Source: Muricomes sp.
GTDB taxonomy: Bacteria > Bacillota > Clostridia > Lachnospirales > Lachnospiraceae
Assembly (NCBI GenBank): GCA_020024675.1
Contig: JAHHTM010000025.1
Location: 1-10,226, forward strand
Reading direction: 5' to 3'
Length of the DNA stretch: 10,226 nt
This document shows positions 6,160 to 10,226 of the stretch, piece after piece. Numbering within the stretch: the first letter of the stretch is position 1; each line of letters opens with the position of its first letter. A program made the position numbers and the translations under genes. The notes under the pieces were generated by a model. That model was not told the DNA's origin. It saw only the letters and a list, made by a program, of their open reading frames with translations, and searched no databases.

Positions 6160-7158
6160 ATGATTACAGTATTAAAACAAGGAACAACACAAGAACAAAG
6201 AGATCAGCTCGTACACTGGTTTGAAGAACAGGGGGTAAGAGTACATATTTCGGTTGGAGAGTTTCAAACTATTTTAGGACTTATAGGAGATACATCAAAT
6301 ATTGACATTGAAATGCTTCAACTGCTGGATATTGTAGAGAAAGTAACAAGAATTTCCGAACCTTTTAAAAGTGCAAACAGAAAATTCCATCCAGAAGATT
6401 CAAAAATAAGAGTAGGAAATGCGACATGTGGAGCAGGAGATTTTGCTGTGATCGCAGGTCCTTGTTCTGTAGAAAATCCAGAGCAGATTGAAGAAGTTGC
6501 TAAAAGAGTAAAAGCGGCAGGTGCAACAATGCTTCGAGGGGGAGCATTTAAGCCTAGAACATCACCATATGATTTTCAGGGAATGAAAGCAGAAGGAATC
6601 GAGCTTCTATTGCAAGCTAAAAAAGCAACCGGACTTCCAATCGTTACAGAAATCATGAATGCAAATCATCTTCCATTATTTGAGGAGGTAGATGTGATCC
6701 AGGTAGGAGCACGTAATATGCAAAATTTTGAATTACTCAAAGAGCTAGGCAGAACAAAGAAAACCATTCTTTTAAAAAGAGGATTAGCAAATACGATCAA
6801 AGAATTTCTAATGAGTGCAGAATACATTATGGCAGGGGGAAATGAAAATATTATCCTTTGTGAAAGAGGAATAAGAACATTTGAAACTTATACAAGAAAT
6901 ACATTGGATCTTTCAGCTATTCCGGTGTTACATAATCTGACGCATCTACCTGTTATTGTTGATCCAAGTCATGCCACGGGGTATGCAAAGCTTGTAAAAC
7001 CAATGGCACTTGCAGCTACAGCATGTGGTGCAGATGGATTGATGATTGAAGTACATAATCAGCCTTCCAAAGCTTTGTGTGACGGAGCACAGTCATTGAC
7101 ACCGGATCAGTTTGATGATGTTATGGCTCAGGTTAAAAAAATCAGAGAGGTGTTATGA
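6160..7158 (+). CDS. aroF: 3-deoxy-7-phosphoheptulonate (DAHP) synthase, type I-beta with N-terminal regulatory domain
   Basis: Condenses phosphoenolpyruvate with erythrose 4-phosphate, the first and committed step of the shikimate pathway, in the cytosol. The 332-aa protein resembles Thermotoga maritima DAHP synthase: an N-terminal ferredoxin-like (ACT-like) domain of about 70 residues precedes the TIM-barrel. Barrel motifs are AGPCSVE, RGGAFKPRTSPYDFQG, DPSHATG and EVHNQPSKALCDGAQS. The divalent-metal ligands C102, H271, E297 and D308 all line up with the Thermotoga set. In that enzyme the N-terminal domain mediates feedback by Tyr/Phe, so a second, enzyme-level control is likely here. The start is set by GGAGGG (6147-6152). 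It is the first large gene after the attenuator, and its TGA overlaps the tyrA start. Confidence 0.95.
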   Translation: MITVLKQGTTQEQRDQLVHWFEEQGVRVHISVGEFQTILGLIGDTSNIDIEMLQLLDIVEKVTRISEPFKSANRKFHPEDSKIRVGNATCGAGDFAVIAGPCSVENPEQIEEVAKRVKAAGATMLRGGAFKPRTSPYDFQGMKAEGIELLLQAKKATGLPIVTEIMNANHLPLFEEVDVIQVGARNMQNFELLKELGRTKKTILLKRGLANTIKEFLMSAEYIMAGGNENIILCERGIRTFETYTRNTLDLSAIPVLHNLTHLPVIVDPSHATGYAKLVKPMALAATACGADGLMIEVHNQPSKALCDGAQSLTPDQFDDVMAQVKKIREVL

Positions 7159-8000
7159 TGAAGATTGGAATAGTTGGCTTAGGACTGATAGGTGGATCTC
7201 TGGCTAAAGCGTATAAACGATCAGGAGAAACGGTTTACGGAATTGATAAAGATCATTTGATCACAGAACTTGCGATAATGGCAAATTCAATTGATCAAGA
7301 ACTAACCAAAGATCATTTAAAAGAGTGTACTTTGATTTTTTTGGCGATTCCACCAAAACAGGCAGTGAGATGGATGGAAGAAAACGGATCCAATTTAACG
7401 GTGAATAATATCGTGGTAGACTGTTGTGGTACAAAAAGAAGAGTTTGTGAAGCAGGATTTAGGATTTCCAAGAAATATGGATTTGAATATTTAGGCGGAC
7501 ACCCGATGGCCGGATTGCAGTTTGGTGGATTTAAAAATAGTAAGGAAACGCTTTTTGATGGGGCACTTTTTGTGATTGTTCCGTCAAATCCGAATAATCT
7601 TAATTTATTGCAAAAAGTGAAAGAAGTGATACTTTTGGCCGGATTTTCAAAGGTTTCTTATACTACAGCCGATGGGCACGATAGAATTATTGCATTCACT
7701 TCGCAGATGGCACATGTGGTATCAAATGCATTTATAAAGAGTGAAACTGCAAAAGAAGAAGGAACGAAAATTTCTGCAGGAAGTTATCGAGATTTTACAA
7801 GAGTAGCATATCTGGATGCGGATATGTGGACAGAATTGTTTATGGACAATAAGGATTATCTGAAAAAAGAAATTGATACTCTATGTGATGAATTAAAAAA
7901 ATATTCAAAAGCTTTGGAAGAAAATGATGCAGATCGATTACATCAATTATTGGAAGAAGGAAAAGAAAGAAAAATGGAGGTGGATCACCGATGCGATTAG
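7155..8000 (+). CDS. tyrA: Prephenate dehydrogenase
   Basis: Oxidatively decarboxylates prephenate to 4-hydroxyphenylpyruvate with NAD(P)+, the Tyr-specific branch. An N-terminal Rossmann fold shows IGIVGLGLIGGS (GxGxxG at residues 8-13). GGHPMAG carries H116, equivalent to the catalytic His of Aquifex TyrA; H187 (SQMAH) and R216 (SYRDFTRVA) match its other substrate-site residues. At 281 aa there is no C-terminal ACT domain. The ORF begins with two Met codons: 7155 overlaps the aroF stop as ATGA, while 7158 has better spacing (7 bases) from GAGAGG (7145-7150) and may be the real start. Its end overlaps aroB by 10 bases, suggesting translational coupling. Confidence 0.94.
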   Translation: MMKIGIVGLGLIGGSLAKAYKRSGETVYGIDKDHLITELAIMANSIDQELTKDHLKECTLIFLAIPPKQAVRWMEENGSNLTVNNIVVDCCGTKRRVCEAGFRISKKYGFEYLGGHPMAGLQFGGFKNSKETLFDGALFVIVPSNPNNLNLLQKVKEVILLAGFSKVSYTTADGHDRIIAFTSQMAHVVSNAFIKSETAKEEGTKISAGSYRDFTRVAYLDADMWTELFMDNKDYLKKEIDTLCDELKKYSKALEENDADRLHQLLEEGKERKMEVDHRCD

Positions 8001-8980
8001 AAGAGCTTGGTAAAGCAGCGTCTTTCGTTGTAAAAGGAAAAAGTGCTGTGATCGTTACAGATAAAAATGTAGAAAAACTGTATTTGGAAAGGTGCACAGA
8101 AACACTGGAAAAAGAAGGATTTAAAATCAATACGTTTGTGGTTGAACCTGGAGAAGAATCGAAAAGCGGAAAAACCTATCTGGAACTTTTGAATTTTCTG
8201 GCGGAAATACCTCTTACAAGAACTGATTTTTTAGTTGCACTAGGGGGCGGTGTAGTAGGTGATCTGGCAGGGTTTGCTGCAGCGACTTATTTAAGAGGAA
8301 TCGATGTGATTCAGGTTCCAACAACACTACTTGCAGCAGTTGATTCTTCTATTGGAGGAAAGACTGCAATCAACTTAGAGGCTGGGAAGAATCTTGCGGG
8401 AGCTTTTCACCAGCCGGTTCTTGTATGGCAGGATTCGTCCCTTCTTGATTCACTTTCCGAAGAAATTTTTAAAGATGGAATGGCGGAAGTTATTAAGTAT
8501 GGGGTGTTACAAGATCAAGAACTGTTTTGTGCATTAAAAGATCCAGAATGGACAAAAGAAAATATTGATAAAGTAATAGAAAAATGCGTTTCTATAAAGA
8601 AATCATATGTGGAAGAAGATGAATTCGATAAGGGAAAACGCCAGCTTTTAAACCTGGGTCATACGATTGGTCATGCAATGGAAAAAGCTACGGACTATGG
8701 AGTAAGCCATGGAAGTGCCGTTGCAAAAGGAATGCTTTCAATAGCCAGAATTTCTAGAAAACAAGGATGGTGTGATGAAAGAACTGAGAATGAAATAAAA
8801 GAAATCTTGGAAAGATATAAATTTGATGTAGAAATAACACAAGCTCCAGAGGTATTATATGATATGATGTTATCAGATAAAAAAAGAAAGGGTTCGGACA
8901 TTGATCTGGTAGTTCCGTATGAAATTGGAAAATGTGCATTAAAAAGGATATCAATAGAAGAACTAAAAGAATTGTTATAA
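7991..8980 (+). CDS. aroB: 3-dehydroquinate synthase
   Basis: Converts DAHP to 3-dehydroquinate, the second shikimate-pathway step, using NAD+ and a divalent metal. Motifs include GGGVVGDLAGFAAATYLRG, PTTLLAAVDSSIGGKT, GKNLAGAFHQP, AEVIKYG, LNLGHTIGHAME and SHGSAVAKGM. Metal ligands by comparison with E. coli AroB are E166, H224 and H240. At 329 aa it is 20-35 residues shorter than typical AroB, the deficit being at the N terminus before the AVIVTDKNV strand. No in-frame ATG, GTG or TTG was found in the 60-odd bases upstream, and TGGAGGTGG (7975-7983) sits well placed before the ATG, so this start is likely correct. It overlaps the end of tyrA and is followed by aroC after 36 bases. Confidence 0.94.
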   Translation: MRLEELGKAASFVVKGKSAVIVTDKNVEKLYLERCTETLEKEGFKINTFVVEPGEESKSGKTYLELLNFLAEIPLTRTDFLVALGGGVVGDLAGFAAATYLRGIDVIQVPTTLLAAVDSSIGGKTAINLEAGKNLAGAFHQPVLVWQDSSLLDSLSEEIFKDGMAEVIKYGVLQDQELFCALKDPEWTKENIDKVIEKCVSIKKSYVEEDEFDKGKRQLLNLGHTIGHAMEKATDYGVSHGSAVAKGMLSIARISRKQGWCDERTENEIKEILERYKFDVEITQAPEVLYDMMLSDKKRKGSDIDLVVPYEIGKCALKRISIEELKELL

Positions 8981-9016
8981 AGATACTAGTTTTAAGGAAA
9001 CAGAGAGGAAACGAAA

Positions 9017-10036
9017 ATGAGTTCAACTTTTGGAAAAAACATACAAATTTCAATTTTTGGTCAGTCTCACTCTGAAGCTATTGGTGTAACAATAGATGGC
9101 CTTCCAGCAGGAATAAAAATCAATCAAGAAGAGCTGCAGGAATTTTTAGATAGAAGAGCACCAGGAAAAAGCAGATATACAACAAAAAGAAAAGAAACAG
9201 ACAAACCAGAATTTTTAAGTGGGATTGTAGCAGATGTGACTTGTGGAGCACCACTGACCGCAGTCATCAGAAATGCGGATCAGCATTCCAAAGATTATGA
9301 CAACTTAAAAGATTGTCCAAGACCTGGTCATGCAGATTTTACTGCTCACATAAAATATAAAGGGAATGAAGATTTAAGAGGGGGAGGACACTTTTCTGGA
9401 AGACTTACGGCTCCTTTATGTATAGCAGGAGGAATTTGTAAACAGATTCTTGAACAGAAAGGAATTTTTATACAAGGAAATATTGTTTCGATTGGTGGAA
9501 ACAAAGAGCGGCCATATGATGAGATTGAAAAGGCAATGAAAGATCTAGATTCTGTGGGTGGAATAATTGAGTGTGTGGTTGAAGGAATTCCGGTGGGAAT
9601 AGGAGAACCAATGTTTGATGGATTAGAAAACAAAATTGCTCAGGCTGTATTTGCTATTCCTGCAATCAAAGGAATTGAATTTGGAAAAGGATTTGAAGTG
9701 GCGAATTTACGGGGTAGTGAAAACAATGACGTTTTTCTATATGAAGATGGAACTGTGAAGACTGCAACAAACAATCATGGAGGAATTTTAGGTGGAATTA
9801 GTTCAGGAATGCCACTTACGTTCAAAGTAGCGGTGAAGCCAACACCATCTATTTCTAAAGAACAAAAAAGTATCAGTTACAAAAAACAAGAATCTAGGGA
9901 ATTGAATATACGAGGACGTCATGATCCTTGCATTGTACCAAGAGCAGTTCCTTGTGTAGAGTCAGCAGCGGCGATTGCAATCTATGATTTATGGCTTAGT
10001 GCTTTGGCAAAGGGTGAGATAAGGGAGGAAATATGA
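9017..10036 (+). CDS. aroC: Chorismate synthase
   Basis: Converts 5-enolpyruvylshikimate 3-phosphate to chorismate with a reduced-FMN cofactor; the last common step before Phe, Tyr and Trp split. The 339-aa protein is slightly short for the family (usually about 350-390) but has the main motifs: FGQSHSEAIGVTIDGLPAG with H18, DRRAPGKSRYTTKRKE, CPRPGHADF with H105, RGGGHFSGRLTAP (the clostridial-type version of the RGGGR-S motif), ENNDVF and a C-terminal HDPCIVPRAVPCVE. The start is supported by AGAGGA (9004-9009). It is spaced 36 bases after aroB with no terminator, and its TGA overlaps the next ATG by four bases. Confidence 0.95.
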   Translation: MSSTFGKNIQISIFGQSHSEAIGVTIDGLPAGIKINQEELQEFLDRRAPGKSRYTTKRKETDKPEFLSGIVADVTCGAPLTAVIRNADQHSKDYDNLKDCPRPGHADFTAHIKYKGNEDLRGGGHFSGRLTAPLCIAGGICKQILEQKGIFIQGNIVSIGGNKERPYDEIEKAMKDLDSVGGIIECVVEGIPVGIGEPMFDGLENKIAQAVFAIPAIKGIEFGKGFEVANLRGSENNDVFLYEDGTVKTATNNHGGILGGISSGMPLTFKVAVKPTPSISKEQKSISYKKQESRELNIRGRHDPCIVPRAVPCVESAAAIAIYDLWLSALAKGEIREEI

Positions 10037-10226
10037 GTAACATCAAACAATACCGAGAAGAAATTGATCGACTCGATCAGGAAATTGTAAAAAAAATTGA
10101 TGAACGTATGCGTGTAGCGGAAAAGATTGGAATGTATAAACAAGAAAATAATCTGCCAATCACAGATATTATAAGAGAACGAGAAAAAATTGATGAGATC
10201 ACAGACATGGCATCTGAGGATATGGC
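10033..10226 (+). CDS. pheA: Chorismate mutase (AroQ-type) domain protein, 5' part; probably bifunctional PheA
   Basis: Only the first 64 codons are inside the window. They encode an all-helical AroQ-class chorismate mutase domain that rearranges chorismate to prephenate. By alignment to the E. coli P-protein mutase domain, R8, R25, K36, D45, R48 and E49 correspond to active-site R11, R28, K39, D48, R51 and E52. The ATG overlaps the aroC stop (ATGA) and is preceded by GGGAGG (10023-10028). In related Clostridia such a domain is usually followed by prephenate dehydratase plus ACT domain; a stand-alone mutase cannot be excluded because the rest is not visible. It supplies prephenate to TyrA in the same operon. 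Confidence 0.85.
   Translation, partial: MSNIKQYREEIDRLDQEIVKKIDERMRVAEKIGMYKQENNLPITDIIREREKIDEITDMASEDM

Overview
This is a compact, AT-rich chromosomal window with strong purine-rich (GGAGG-type) ribosome binding sites, heavy AGA/GGA/ATA codon use and typical Gram-positive sigma-A promoters. The gene content suggests a clostridial Firmicute, most likely a gut Lachnospiraceae. The markers are a glutaminyl-tRNA synthetase of the clostridial type, a MocR regulator, and an aroF-tyrA-aroB-aroC-chorismate mutase operon. This assignment is inferred from protein style, not from a search. No mobile element, CRISPR array, rRNA or tRNA is visible.

Layout. Positions 1-1222 (minus strand) hold most of a neurotransmitter:sodium symporter (NSS) family transporter that runs off the left edge. 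It diverges from glnS (1408-3078), and each gene has its own promoter in the shared 185-bp gap. A clear terminator (3100-3133) closes glnS. Next come a MocR/GabR-type regulator (3171-4565) and a class I/II PLP aminotransferase (4650-5837), the latter behind its own near-consensus promoter. The 322-bp gap 5838-6159 holds no large gene but contains a complete-looking amino-acid attenuator. From 6160 to the right edge is a tightly packed aromatic amino-acid operon: DAHP synthase (aroF), prephenate dehydrogenase (tyrA), 3-dehydroquinate synthase (aroB), chorismate synthase (aroC) and the 5' part of a chorismate mutase gene (probably pheA).

Main discovery. Between the aminotransferase and aroF lies a 33-codon ORF (5927-6028) with a good Shine-Dalgarno sequence. 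Its product has eight consecutive aromatic residues (YFYYYFFF, residues 10-17), with 12 Phe/Tyr in 33 and no Trp. It is followed by a strong intrinsic terminator (6064-6103) located before aroF. I can also pair, by eye, a segment-1:segment-2 hairpin (5939-5950 with 6004-6015) that brackets the aromatic run, and a segment-2:segment-3 antiterminator (6005-6031 with 6057-6080) that would consume the terminator's 5' arm. This is the architecture of ribosome-mediated attenuation, as in enterobacterial trp and pheA, here with mixed Tyr/Phe codons in front of a Tyr/Phe biosynthetic operon. No T-box consensus is visible in the gap.

How the genes work together. AroF starts the shikimate pathway, AroB makes 3-dehydroquinate, AroC makes chorismate, the chorismate mutase makes prephenate, and TyrA converts prephenate to 4-hydroxyphenylpyruvate. 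A downstream dehydratase domain would make phenylpyruvate. The final step needs an aminotransferase, and the gene at 4650-5837 is a candidate by position only. The NSS transporter could import an amino acid, possibly aromatic, but this is not shown by the sequence.
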